From: Paenibacillus sp. W2I17
GTDB taxonomy: Bacteria > Bacillota > Bacilli > Paenibacillales > Paenibacillaceae
Assembly (NCBI RefSeq): GCF_030815985.1
Contig: NZ_JAUSXM010000001.1
Coordinates: 5,642,001-5,706,000, forward strand
Direction of reading: 5' to 3'
DNA: 64,000 nt
In this document: positions 47,413-55,603 of the stretch, one piece after another
Numbering within the stretch: the stretch's first letter is position 1
How the letters are laid out: each line of letters opens with the position of its first letter
The notes under the pieces: generated by a model
What the model was told of the DNA's origin: nothing
Databases searched by the model: none
What the model saw: the letters and a program-made list of their open reading frames with translations, nothing else
Made by a program: the position numbers and the translations under genes

Positions 47413-48111
47413 TTAGATCACATATTTATAGCCTGTTCCCCAAACCGTCTTAATATAACGTGGGTTCTTGGGGTCAGGCTCAATTTTTTTACGCAGACTT
47501 GAGATATGAACATCAATGGTACGATCCAAATAAGCGCGTTCGGAGCCTTTGATGCGATCCATCAGCTCATTGCGGGTGAACACTTTACCCGGATTGCGGT
47601 ACAATTCCTTCATAATCTCAAACTCAATATGAGTGACCTCGATTTCAACGCCATCCACAAACAGAGTTCTCCTGTATTCATTCACATTCACATGTCCAGT
47701 AACCTCTGCCTGCTTGTCTTCTTTTACCGGTTTATCCTTATAGGAAATGATTGATCTTCGCAGCAGTGCTTTAATCCGGGCATCCAACTCTTTCAAACTA
47801 AATGGTTTGCACAGAAAGTCATCCGCACCATTATGTAATGCACGAAGTCGATCATTCAGCATGGTGCTTGCCGAGATCATCAGAATGGGCACAGTGGAGT
47901 GCTGGCGAAAGGCTTCTACGAGATCATTTCCATCCATTTCAGGAAGCATGAGATCCGTTACAACAATATCCGGCTGGAATTGTGGAAACAGTTGAAGTGC
48001 CTCGCGGGCATGATGAACCCGTTCAGTGATGTATCCTTCCTCCTCAAGAAAGAAAGCAATCATGTCGGCCAGATTTTTCTCATCTTCTATAAGAAGTACT
48101 TTGATAGTCAT
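47413..48111 (-). CDS. OmpR/PhoB-family response regulator
   Basis: 232 residues. Receiver: LLIEDE with Asp10, phospho-acceptor Asp53 in VVTDLMLPEMDG, and FLCKPFSLKELDARI with the conserved Lys. C-terminal winged helix: VTHIEFEIMKELYRNPGKVFTR, YLDRTIDVHISSLRKKI and VWGTGYKYVI. It binds DNA after phosphorylation. The gene is divergent from a multi-domain histidine kinase, the obvious partner. Target genes are unknown; cydAB lies just beyond the kinase. Confidence 0.93.
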   Translation of the reverse strand: MTIKVLLIEDEKNLADMIAFFLEEEGYITERVHHAREALQLFPQFQPDIVVTDLMLPEMDGNDLVEAFRQHSTVPILMISASTMLNDRLRALHNGADDFLCKPFSLKELDARIKALLRRSIISYKDKPVKEDKQAEVTGHVNVNEYRRTLFVDGVEIEVTHIEFEIMKELYRNPGKVFTRNELMDRIKGSERAYLDRTIDVHISSLRKKIEPDPKNPRYIKTVWGTGYKYVI

Positions 48112-48456
48112 AGGGTCACACTCCTGGTGAAAATAATATGTTAAGAAAATGCTAAAAAAACAAGGTGAATTGCGAATAAATGCCGCAAATTTTTTAATGT
48201 TTCTATCCCAAAATATAGGATGTATATGTAGAGAAAGAATAAGCTTTTTGCATGAACTTCAATATTCTAGCATGAATGCAGTTTGGTTGCCGATCAATCA
48301 GAATTTCCCAAAGCTACACCAAGTATTAATTACAGTATAATGGATCAGAACGAGTTAAGGGGAAAAAAAGTAATATTGTATCCGCTTAAGTTTATAGGGG
48401 GAACCAACGTTGTTGTTGAAAACAGAAGAAACAATGATCCATGAGGGCAATTGCTT
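48112..48456. other. Divergent intergenic region of the two-component pair
   Basis: 345 bases, A/T-rich. A perfect TATAAT lies at 48336-48341, with a weak -35-like element about 17 bases upstream, directed towards the kinase. No gene or repeat was seen. Confidence 0.5.
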
Positions 48457-51303
48457 ATGGATCGTATAAAGGCAAGACAAATGCTGGATTGGGTCGTGTT
48501 GAAGCTGAGAATACCCTGGATTGGGACCAGCATTCTGATTATTCTGGGCTCACTAAGCACTATTTTTCCGTTTACTTTATTCTATGGTGTACAGTTTATG
48601 ATTGGTAGCGCGGCAGCACTCGTTGCTCTTCGTTTGCATGGGGCCATCTATGGATTTTTCACCCTTACAGTTATCCATCTCCTGAATACCGTCTTTGTCG
48701 GCTTTGTGCCGCACAATTTAACTGTCATGCTTGCCCACTTTATGGAATTAATCTGGATGCTCGTTTGGCAGATCCGCTGGAAGAATGGCAGCTTAATCAA
48801 GGCTAATGCTGTCTTTTGGGTAGTGATGTTACTTCCTGTTATCTATGCCGGGCATTTTATGTTGGGTTTAAATATAGACGATTTGAAGTATGAGTATATG
48901 TATATTGCTGTGATTGGTATGGTGAATGCGCTGATTGCGGGAATTGTAGTTGATTTTTGGATCACCACGGGTGAACACAAATCAAAACGCATGGGAACCA
49001 TTCCACTAACAAGAATTGCTTTTAAATACGTAGTCGCCTTTGTGGTTTTTGTTTCTCTCGTACTGTTATCTGCAGATAGCCGCAGACAATTGGGTCAAAT
49101 GAATGATGCCATATTACGTGATATGAAATATGCAGCAACTGCGGTTGTTCAGGACATTGATGAAGAGTATGTAACCTCCGAGAATATGGATCAGAATATG
49201 GCGCGTTATCATCATCTACTGGGTGTGAATGTGATTCTGCTAGATCGGAATGATACAGTCGTCGCTTCTGGAATGAATACACTTCAGGCGGGCGATTACC
49301 TGGACATGGACAGATTCCGTCTTCTGAAATCAAGGGATAACCTCTTTCTGTTAAGTTCCGCAAATATCCATTACAGTGATGTATTGGATCACTGGAAACA
49401 AGCCTCTTTTATCTATGAAGCAGAAATGACAAGGTTAACACCTTATCGGGTATTCATTGTGACCGACTCGTCCAAGTATTACCCCCGAATCGAATCCATT
49501 TATCTGACCACGCTGCAATCCCTGTTCATCATCATCGTGGCTTCCATGATCGTAGCGGCTCCTCTCAGCAGTAAGGTTGTTAGCCCGCTGTTAAGACTGA
49601 CCAGGATGACAGGCTCTCTTCCGAGACTGCTGTTTCGAAATGGGAAGATGGAGTGGCCAACCAGCCATGTAACCGAAGTACAGATCCTGATTGGTAATCT
49701 GCGCAAAATGGCCGATGTGCTGCTGGAACAATTCGAACAGATTCGTCACGATAAGTTAACGCTGGAGGATAGGGTTATTGAGCGAACCAAGGAACTCAAG
49801 AATAGTGAAGAGGTCAAACGTGCCATTATTGAATCCTCTATTGATGCGATTATCGCTGTGGACTCCAATGGGCTGATCGTTGAGTTTAATCCGGAGGCTG
49901 AAAGAATGTTTGGATTGCGTCGGGAAGAAGTGATCCTGCACAAGGAAGCGCCATCTCTTTTTCAAGGGGCCAGCTGCAAGGAGATCAAGAGTTTGCTGGA
50001 GCGATATGAATATGTTGAAGGTAAAAGATACACCATCGTTGAAGAAATTTCAGGTATCCGACGGGATGGTTCCGTATTTCCGATTGAGTACAAAATTGTT
50101 GAGATCCAGTTGGGCAAAAATGAGACATTATATAACCTGTTTATTAAGGATATTACAGAGCGGACCAGAGCAGAAGAAGATCGTGTACGTCATGCCCTTG
50201 CGCTAGAGAAGCTGAACTCGGAGTTGTTCAATGAGAAGATTGCCATCCAGGAACAGCGAGATATCAGTGAGCAATTTATTGAATCCGTACGGGAAGGGCT
50301 CGTGATGTCTGATCGATCAGGGACCATAACCATCGTCAACCGAAGGATAGAAGAGATGTTTGGTTTAGGTGATTTTATGGGCAGATCCATTGAAGATTTG
50401 GCGCAGGCGATTGATACGATGGTATTAACGGACAACTTCAATCTGATGGAACAGACGAGAGCATTCCTGAATGGAGAAACGGCGTTTATCGAGACCGAAT
50501 TTATATTCAATAATGTGGATAAAAGTGTATTTTCCTTATACATGAAGCAGATGGATGTCCCAGGTAAAAACCATGGGTTTCTGCTGGTGTTCCGTGACCG
50601 GACAGGAGAAGAACGGCTGGATCGGATGAAAAATGAGCTGATCAGTGTGGTATCTCATGAGCTTCGAACGCCTGTAGCCACCATTATGGGATATGTGGAA
50701 TTAATGATGATGTATGACCTTCCAGCAGCTCAGCAGCGGGAATTCATGCAGACCATCTCTTCGGAGGGCAAACGGCTGAGCAGTTTGCTCGATGATGTAC
50801 TCGATATTCAGCGTCTCGACAACGAAGGTATGACTTACCACATGACGTATGTACCGCTGGTGGAGTTGGTAGAAGGGGTTGCCGAACAGTGGAATATGAA
50901 GTCTGCCCAACGGATCTACGTGCATACGTTTAATGGAGACTTTTTTGCTTATGCTGACCAGAACAGGATGGTTCAGGTTCTGCATAATCTGGTGGGCAAT
51001 GCAGTTAAGTATTCTCCGGGAGCCGATCGTATTGATGTTACGTTATGGGAAGAAGAGGAATGGTTATGTCTTGATGTGCGTGATTACGGAATAGGTATTG
51101 CGGAGCAAGAGAAGGACATGCTGTTCAACAAATTCTATCGGGTCGATAATTCGGATCATCGGCAGATTGGTGGAACAGGAATTGGATTGTACATTTCCCG
51201 TAAAATTGTAGAGGATCACAAGGGTACGCTGACTTTTATATCTGCACCGGACAAAGGAAGTACGTTCAAGGTTCGACTGCCCAAGCAGGACGTATTGGTG
51301 TGA
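48457..51303 (+). CDS. Membrane histidine kinase with two PAS domains
   Basis: 948 residues from ATG at 48457, 9 bases after GAGGG. Residues 15-180 hold five to six membrane helices. A further helix (about 190-208) precedes an extracytoplasmic domain and the helix FIIIVASMIVAAPLSSKV near 350. PAS domains begin near 448 (IIESSIDAIIAVDSNG) and 598 (FIESVREGLVMSDRSG). HisKA has phospho-His734 in VVSHELRTPVATIMGYVE, and HATPase shows LHNLVGNAVKYS, DYGIGIAEQ and GGTGIGLYISRKI. It likely phosphorylates the divergent OmpR-type regulator. The signal is unknown; the multi-helix input and PAS domains would suit membrane or redox cues. Confidence 0.93.
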   Translation: MDRIKARQMLDWVVLKLRIPWIGTSILIILGSLSTIFPFTLFYGVQFMIGSAAALVALRLHGAIYGFFTLTVIHLLNTVFVGFVPHNLTVMLAHFMELIWMLVWQIRWKNGSLIKANAVFWVVMLLPVIYAGHFMLGLNIDDLKYEYMYIAVIGMVNALIAGIVVDFWITTGEHKSKRMGTIPLTRIAFKYVVAFVVFVSLVLLSADSRRQLGQMNDAILRDMKYAATAVVQDIDEEYVTSENMDQNMARYHHLLGVNVILLDRNDTVVASGMNTLQAGDYLDMDRFRLLKSRDNLFLLSSANIHYSDVLDHWKQASFIYEAEMTRLTPYRVFIVTDSSKYYPRIESIYLTTLQSLFIIIVASMIVAAPLSSKVVSPLLRLTRMTGSLPRLLFRNGKMEWPTSHVTEVQILIGNLRKMADVLLEQFEQIRHDKLTLEDRVIERTKELKNSEEVKRAIIESSIDAIIAVDSNGLIVEFNPEAERMFGLRREEVILHKEAPSLFQGASCKEIKSLLERYEYVEGKRYTIVEEISGIRRDGSVFPIEYKIVEIQLGKNETLYNLFIKDITERTRAEEDRVRHALALEKLNSELFNEKIAIQEQRDISEQFIESVREGLVMSDRSGTITIVNRRIEEMFGLGDFMGRSIEDLAQAIDTMVLTDNFNLMEQTRAFLNGETAFIETEFIFNNVDKSVFSLYMKQMDVPGKNHGFLLVFRDRTGEERLDRMKNELISVVSHELRTPVATIMGYVELMMMYDLPAAQQREFMQTISSEGKRLSSLLDDVLDIQRLDNEGMTYHMTYVPLVELVEGVAEQWNMKSAQRIYVHTFNGDFFAYADQNRMVQVLHNLVGNAVKYSPGADRIDVTLWEEEEWLCLDVRDYGIGIAEQEKDMLFNKFYRVDNSDHRQIGGTGIGLYISRKIVEDHKGTLTFISAPDKGSTFKVRLPKQDVLV

Positions 51304-51372
51304 ATTTATTGATGGATGAAGAATTTCATTTCACTTTTTTATGAAAAATGTTTATGTAAGATACCTACGGAT

Positions 51373-51424
51373 AGAGCCTTTGCCCTTCAGCGCGTGAGCG
51401 TGATAAGGGGAAAGGCTTTTTTTG
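51373..51424 (+). terminator. Terminator after the histidine kinase
   Basis: AGCCTTTGCCCTT pairs with AAGGGGAAAGGCT (one mismatch) around GCGCGTGAGCGT, then T7. Confidence 0.88.
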
Positions 51425-51517
51425 TTTTTCAATTCCCCGGATAAAAAAACAACTTCTTTTGCAAACTGTCTATAGAGCCATAATTTGCATCCCATGCAAA
51501 AGGAGGACGGCAGGTAT

Positions 51518-51622
51518 ATGTTCCGTAAACAAGAGAAAACACTCATCATCGTCTGTCTGGTTGCAGCTGTGGTTGTGCTGTATGCCGTTGTGAAGAGCAT
51601 CATCCGAATCATGAGTTATTGA
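51518..51622 (+). CDS. 34-residue single-helix membrane peptide upstream of cydA
   Basis: ATG at 51518 is 11 bases after AGGAGG at 51501-51506, an unusually good site for so short a frame. The protein has a charged start MFRKQEK, a hydrophobic helix LIIVCLVAAVVVLYAVV and the tail KSIIRIMSY. It lies between the kinase terminator and cydA, 64 bases before cydA. Not recognised. Size and topology resemble accessory subunits of cytochrome bd oxidases (CydX, CydS, CydH), but the sequence match is not evident to me; a second small gene after cydB fits CydS better. Confidence 0.65.
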   Translation: MFRKQEKTLIIVCLVAAVVVLYAVVKSIIRIMSY

Positions 51623-51686
51623 GATACATGTTCAAGCAGAGTAACTGCTGTCGTACATAACGATTATGTGAAAGAGGAGTGTAACC

Positions 51687-53033
51687 ATGTCATCCCTGGA
51701 CCCTGTTTTGCTCAGCCGGATACTAACCGGCCTTACCCTGTTTGTACACATTATTTTTGCCTCTATTGGTGTAGGTGTTCCACTTATGATTGCCTTGGCC
51801 GAGTGGCGAGGACTCCGAACCAATGATATGCATTACACCTTGCTGGCACGCCGGTGGGCGCGAGGTTTTGTCATCACCGTTGCCGTGGGCGTCGTTACAG
51901 GCACCTCAATCGGATTACAGCTCAGTCTGCTGTGGCCGATGTTTATGCGGGTAGCGGGTCAGGCAATCGCCCTGCCGCTGTTCATGGAGACGTTTGCCTT
52001 TTTTATAGAGGCGATCTTTCTTGGAATTTACCTCTATACGTGGGATCGTTTCAAAAAGAAATATACGCATATGCTGCTGTTGATTCCGGTAGCTCTCGGC
52101 TCATCTGCATCTGCGATTTTCATTACAACGGTGAACTCCTTCATGAACCAGCCTCAGGGATTCACCCTGATTAATGGCATCATGAAGGACATTCATCCGA
52201 TTGCTGCCATGTTGAATCCGGCAACGCCAACCAAAGTGTCCCATGTACTCGCCTCATCCTACACCTTGAGTGCAGGTATCCTGGCGGGGATAGCCGCCTT
52301 CAGTTTGCTTCGGGGACGGGATCATGTGTATTACAAAAAAGCACTGAAACTCACGACGGTATCTGCGCTCGTATTTGCCATTAGCACCGTCATGATCGGC
52401 GATTCCTCCGGTAAATTTCTGGCGAAATATCAGCCGGAGAAGTTAGCTGCCGCAGAATGGCATTTCAAGACGATGAAAGAGGCACCGCTCGTTTATGGGG
52501 GTATTTTGGATGAGAACAATGAGGTGAAATATGCGATTGAGATTCCGTATGCCCTTAGCATTTTGGCGGGAAATCGTCCAGATACGGAAGTGAAAGGTCT
52601 CGAAGAGTACCCTGCGGATCTGAGGCCACCATTGTCTATTCACTATATGTTCGACCTGAAGGTCACAACCGGAGTGATCATCCTGATGATTCCTGTGTTA
52701 TATGTACTGCGGCGGTGGTTACCAGGGCGCAAGCCATATCCCAAATGGCTGCTGCTTGGCATTGTCTTGCTGGGGCCTCTGGCCATGATTGCCATCGAGC
52801 TGGGGTGGATGTTCGCTGAAGTTGGCAGGCAGCCTTGGATCTTACGTGGGTATATGAAGGTGGCGGAAGCGGCTACGACGTCAACTTCGGTAGGATGGAT
52901 GCTGGTGTTGTTCATCTTGCTGTATCTAATCCTGTGTTTCTCGTGCATTCGGGTACTCAGCAAGCTGTTCCGCAACAAGGAAGCAGAGAAGGAACTGGAG
53001 TCTCTGGGGCTTGAAGGAGGGATCGTGCATTGA
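51687..53033 (+). CDS. cydA: Cytochrome bd ubiquinol/menaquinol oxidase subunit I
   Basis: 448 residues with about nine membrane helices. LTLFVHIIFASIGVGVPLMI carries the haem b595 His near residue 19; SSASAIFITTVNSFMNQPQGF and the GRQPWILRGYMKV loop are hallmark segments. The quinol-binding loop is short, as in Firmicutes enzymes. It oxidises menaquinol and reduces oxygen to water. GAGGAGTG precedes ATG. The stop overlaps cydB. Confidence 0.96.
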   Translation: MSSLDPVLLSRILTGLTLFVHIIFASIGVGVPLMIALAEWRGLRTNDMHYTLLARRWARGFVITVAVGVVTGTSIGLQLSLLWPMFMRVAGQAIALPLFMETFAFFIEAIFLGIYLYTWDRFKKKYTHMLLLIPVALGSSASAIFITTVNSFMNQPQGFTLINGIMKDIHPIAAMLNPATPTKVSHVLASSYTLSAGILAGIAAFSLLRGRDHVYYKKALKLTTVSALVFAISTVMIGDSSGKFLAKYQPEKLAAAEWHFKTMKEAPLVYGGILDENNEVKYAIEIPYALSILAGNRPDTEVKGLEEYPADLRPPLSIHYMFDLKVTTGVIILMIPVLYVLRRWLPGRKPYPKWLLLGIVLLGPLAMIAIELGWMFAEVGRQPWILRGYMKVAEAATTSTSVGWMLVLFILLYLILCFSCIRVLSKLFRNKEAEKELESLGLEGGIVH

Positions 53034-54064
53034 GTTTCGAAATTGCAGGCATCGCAATATTGTGGACGTTTTTGTTCGGTTACCTGATCGTTGCTTCGAT
53101 TGATTTTGGCGCCGGATTCTTCAGCTTTTACAGCATTTTGACCGGGCACGAGAACAAAATTCATAACATCATTCAGCGCTACCTGTCTCCCGTGTGGGAA
53201 GTGACGAATGTGTTTTTGATCTTTTTTGTGGTGGGTCTGGTCGGATTTTATCCGGACAGCGCCTTTTATTACGGGACAGCCTTGCTGGTGCCGGGTTCCC
53301 TAGCTATTGTACTGCTTGCGATCCGGGGCGTGTATTACGCCTACAATACCTATGGCAATCATGGGCAGAACAGCCGGATCTATATGGCATTGTACGGGGC
53401 GACGGGATTGCTGATTCCGGCGGTATTCTCCACCATTTTGGCAATATCCGAAGGCGGGATCATTGAGCAGGTGGGCGATCAGGTGTTTTTTCGCTGGCGT
53501 GAATTTTTGACGAATCCCTATACCTGGTCGGTTGTTTTGCTTGCATTGGTTAGTGTGCTCTACATCTCGGCGATGTTTCTATCCTATTATGCGAAGCGGG
53601 CGGGGGATGAGCCGGCATATGAGGTGCTTCGAGAGTACGCGCTGCTCTGGAGTTTGCCTACCATTTTTGCAAGTTTTCTGGCTTTTCTGCAAATTAACAA
53701 ACAGAATCCCGAACACTTTGAGCAGATGGTGAATATTTCGTGGATGTTCATCGCTTCGTTTATTTGTTTTGTCATTGCCGTGTCGCTGGTGTGGAAAAGT
53801 AAATATCTAGGTTGGTGCTTTGTTGCTGTCATGCTTCAGTTTGCCTTTGCCTGGTATGGTTATGGGCGATCCCACCTCCCGTACATTTTGTATCCTTACA
53901 TCAATATTTACGACAGCTTTACGAATCGTACGATGGGGATTGCGCTCATTACAGCGTTTAGTCTGGGGTTACTCGTGCTCATTCCTTCGCTTGTGCTGAT
54001 TATGAAGCTGTTCCTGTTTGATGCCAATTATGTGCGCGGTAATTCTGGTAAAAAGAAAGGATGA
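53030..54064 (+). CDS. cydB: Cytochrome bd oxidase subunit II
   Basis: 344 residues starting at TTG 53030, 10 bases after AAGGAGG, with the start overlapping the cydA stop. It opens with FLFGYLIVASIDFGAGFFSF and has LSPVWEVTNVFLIFFVVG, segments conserved in CydB, and about eight membrane helices. It pairs with CydA in the membrane. No cydCD genes follow within view. A small CydS-like gene starts directly downstream. Confidence 0.93.
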   Translation: MSFEIAGIAILWTFLFGYLIVASIDFGAGFFSFYSILTGHENKIHNIIQRYLSPVWEVTNVFLIFFVVGLVGFYPDSAFYYGTALLVPGSLAIVLLAIRGVYYAYNTYGNHGQNSRIYMALYGATGLLIPAVFSTILAISEGGIIEQVGDQVFFRWREFLTNPYTWSVVLLALVSVLYISAMFLSYYAKRAGDEPAYEVLREYALLWSLPTIFASFLAFLQINKQNPEHFEQMVNISWMFIASFICFVIAVSLVWKSKYLGWCFVAVMLQFAFAWYGYGRSHLPYILYPYINIYDSFTNRTMGIALITAFSLGLLVLIPSLVLIMKLFLFDANYVRGNSGKKKG

Positions 54065-54072
54065 GTCTGTTC

Positions 54073-54270
54073 ATGCACCCAAACATGTTCTTACTCATGA
54101 CTCCCTTGCTGGATCCACTATCTACTGAGGGAGTCACGGGGATACCCGGTATAACCGGATTGAGCTTTTTTGAGACATTCACCATTATGTACGCCCCTCC
54201 ACTGATCATTGCGGCTGCTATTGTCTTTCTGTTTGTATATCTGGCCGTATATAAGAACCCAAAGGATTGA
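54073..54270 (+). CDS. cydS: CydS-like small subunit of cytochrome bd oxidase
   Basis: 65 residues from ATG at 54073; an ATG at 54061 overlapping the cydB stop is the alternative. The C-terminal 33 residues, beginning ETFTIMYAPPLII, form one membrane helix. They resemble the 33-residue CydS resolved in the Geobacillus bd oxidase (TFxIMYAP core recalled from memory). The N-terminal 30-residue extension is extra. CydS fills a groove on CydA and shields haem access. Position right after cydB supports this. Confidence 0.75.
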   Translation: MHPNMFLLMTPLLDPLSTEGVTGIPGITGLSFFETFTIMYAPPLIIAAAIVFLFVYLAVYKNPKD

Positions 54271-54341
54271 TTGACTGGTACGTCCATTCCCGTTTGGGGT
54301 AATCTCTTGTTAAGAAATGAGGAAGGGAGGAGGGCCCTTTC

Positions 54342-55388
54342 ATGCCGAAAATCCGTTATAACAATATCGATAATGTAAGTACGGACAAAACGCTGAAGGA
54401 ATTCAAACAATGGAGGGAGCAACGGCGGAGCAAAGTGAAGGACTACTCCTACACCGTGCCCAAACACCCGCCTGAACTGGATTATCTGCATGCCAACCGG
54501 GATGACACAAGTATTACCTGGATTGGTCACTCCACGTTTTTCATTCAATATTATGGATTGAACATCGTGACTGACCCGGTGTGGGCCGAAAAAATGGGAT
54601 TTCAACGAAGGCTCGGTGCCCCCGGCATTCCGATTCAGGATATTCCACCTTTGGATGTGATTCTGATATCCCATTCCCACTATGATCATCTGCATCTGGC
54701 TTCCTTGCGTAAGCTGATTACAGCTAAGACATTGCTCATCGTACCCGATGGTCTGAAGCGCAAGATGATTCGCAAAGGATTTCATCGATGCCAGGAGATG
54801 AAATGGTGGGATCATATGACACTTGGCGGAGTCAAAATAACTTTTGTCCCTGCACAGCACTGGACGCGCCGAACGTTGTTTGATACCAATACGTCCCATT
54901 GGGGCGGTTATGTATTGGAATCGAATCATCCGGCAACGACTTCAGCAGCGGAAAGTGCTGCAACAACGAGCAATCAGGATGAATCATCCACGGAATCAGG
55001 GAAGAACGAAACATCCAAAACATCAGGCGGCCCGCCTGTGTTGTATTTTGTGGGTGACACAGGTTACTTCCAGGGTTTCAAAACGATTGGAGAACGCTTT
55101 GACATTGGGGTTACCCTGATGCCCATCGGTGCCTACGATCCGGAATGGTTCATGACTTCTCAGCATGTGACACCCGAAGAAGCGCTGCAGGGGTTCGTTG
55201 AATCCGGTTCACAGCTCATGGTTCCAATGCATTACGGCACATTCAAGCTGGCGGATGATACGCCCAAGGAAGCGCTGGATCGACTGGAAGTCGAACGTGA
55301 ACGCCTAGGCATTGGTAAAGAGCGGATTCGGGTGCTTGGTCATGGCGAAACACTCCGCATTCACCACGAGGAAGGTAAACGGGGCTAA
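54342..55388 (+). CDS. Metallo-beta-lactamase-fold hydrolase (NAPE-PLD/UlaG type)
   Basis: 348 residues. ITWIGHSTFFIQYYGLNIVTDP opens the fold; SHSHYDHLHL (about 108) is the HxHxDH metal site; QHWTRR, FVGDTGYFQGF with bridging Asp, and MPMHYGTFKL complete it. This set is typical of the NAPE-PLD-like/YhfI group. Residues about 192-226 are a Ser/Thr/Glu-rich insert (ATTSAAESAATTSNQDESST) not needed for the fold. GGGAGGAGG precedes ATG. Substrate unknown; phosphodiester or lactone hydrolysis is possible. Confidence 0.86.
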   Translation: MPKIRYNNIDNVSTDKTLKEFKQWREQRRSKVKDYSYTVPKHPPELDYLHANRDDTSITWIGHSTFFIQYYGLNIVTDPVWAEKMGFQRRLGAPGIPIQDIPPLDVILISHSHYDHLHLASLRKLITAKTLLIVPDGLKRKMIRKGFHRCQEMKWWDHMTLGGVKITFVPAQHWTRRTLFDTNTSHWGGYVLESNHPATTSAAESAATTSNQDESSTESGKNETSKTSGGPPVLYFVGDTGYFQGFKTIGERFDIGVTLMPIGAYDPEWFMTSQHVTPEEALQGFVESGSQLMVPMHYGTFKLADDTPKEALDRLEVERERLGIGKERIRVLGHGETLRIHHEEGKRG

Positions 55389-55461
55389 CAAAAGCGAGCC
55401 AAATATGTTAATGTAGGGGTATGCCTGCATGAACAGTACATTTACCAAATCTTTAATAAGT

Positions 55462-55497
55462 AAAAAGCGGCCAATTTTCGAATTTGCCGCTTTTTTG
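55462..55497 (+). terminator. Terminator after the MBL-fold gene
   Basis: AAAAAGCGGC / GCCGCTTTTTT around AATTTTCGAATTT, ending in T6. Confidence 0.88.
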
Positions 55498-55603
55498 TGT
55501 TATAATATGGTGCCAGAATAGGCATCGGGATATTGAATCCATGATTTACGCAACTTGCTATTCATGCAGTATGCAGATTAACCAATAAAGGATGGTATGC
55601 TTA

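Noticed and set aside
51352..51612. 86-codon minus-strand frame
   Set aside because: It covers the kinase terminator and the better-supported 34-residue plus-strand gene.
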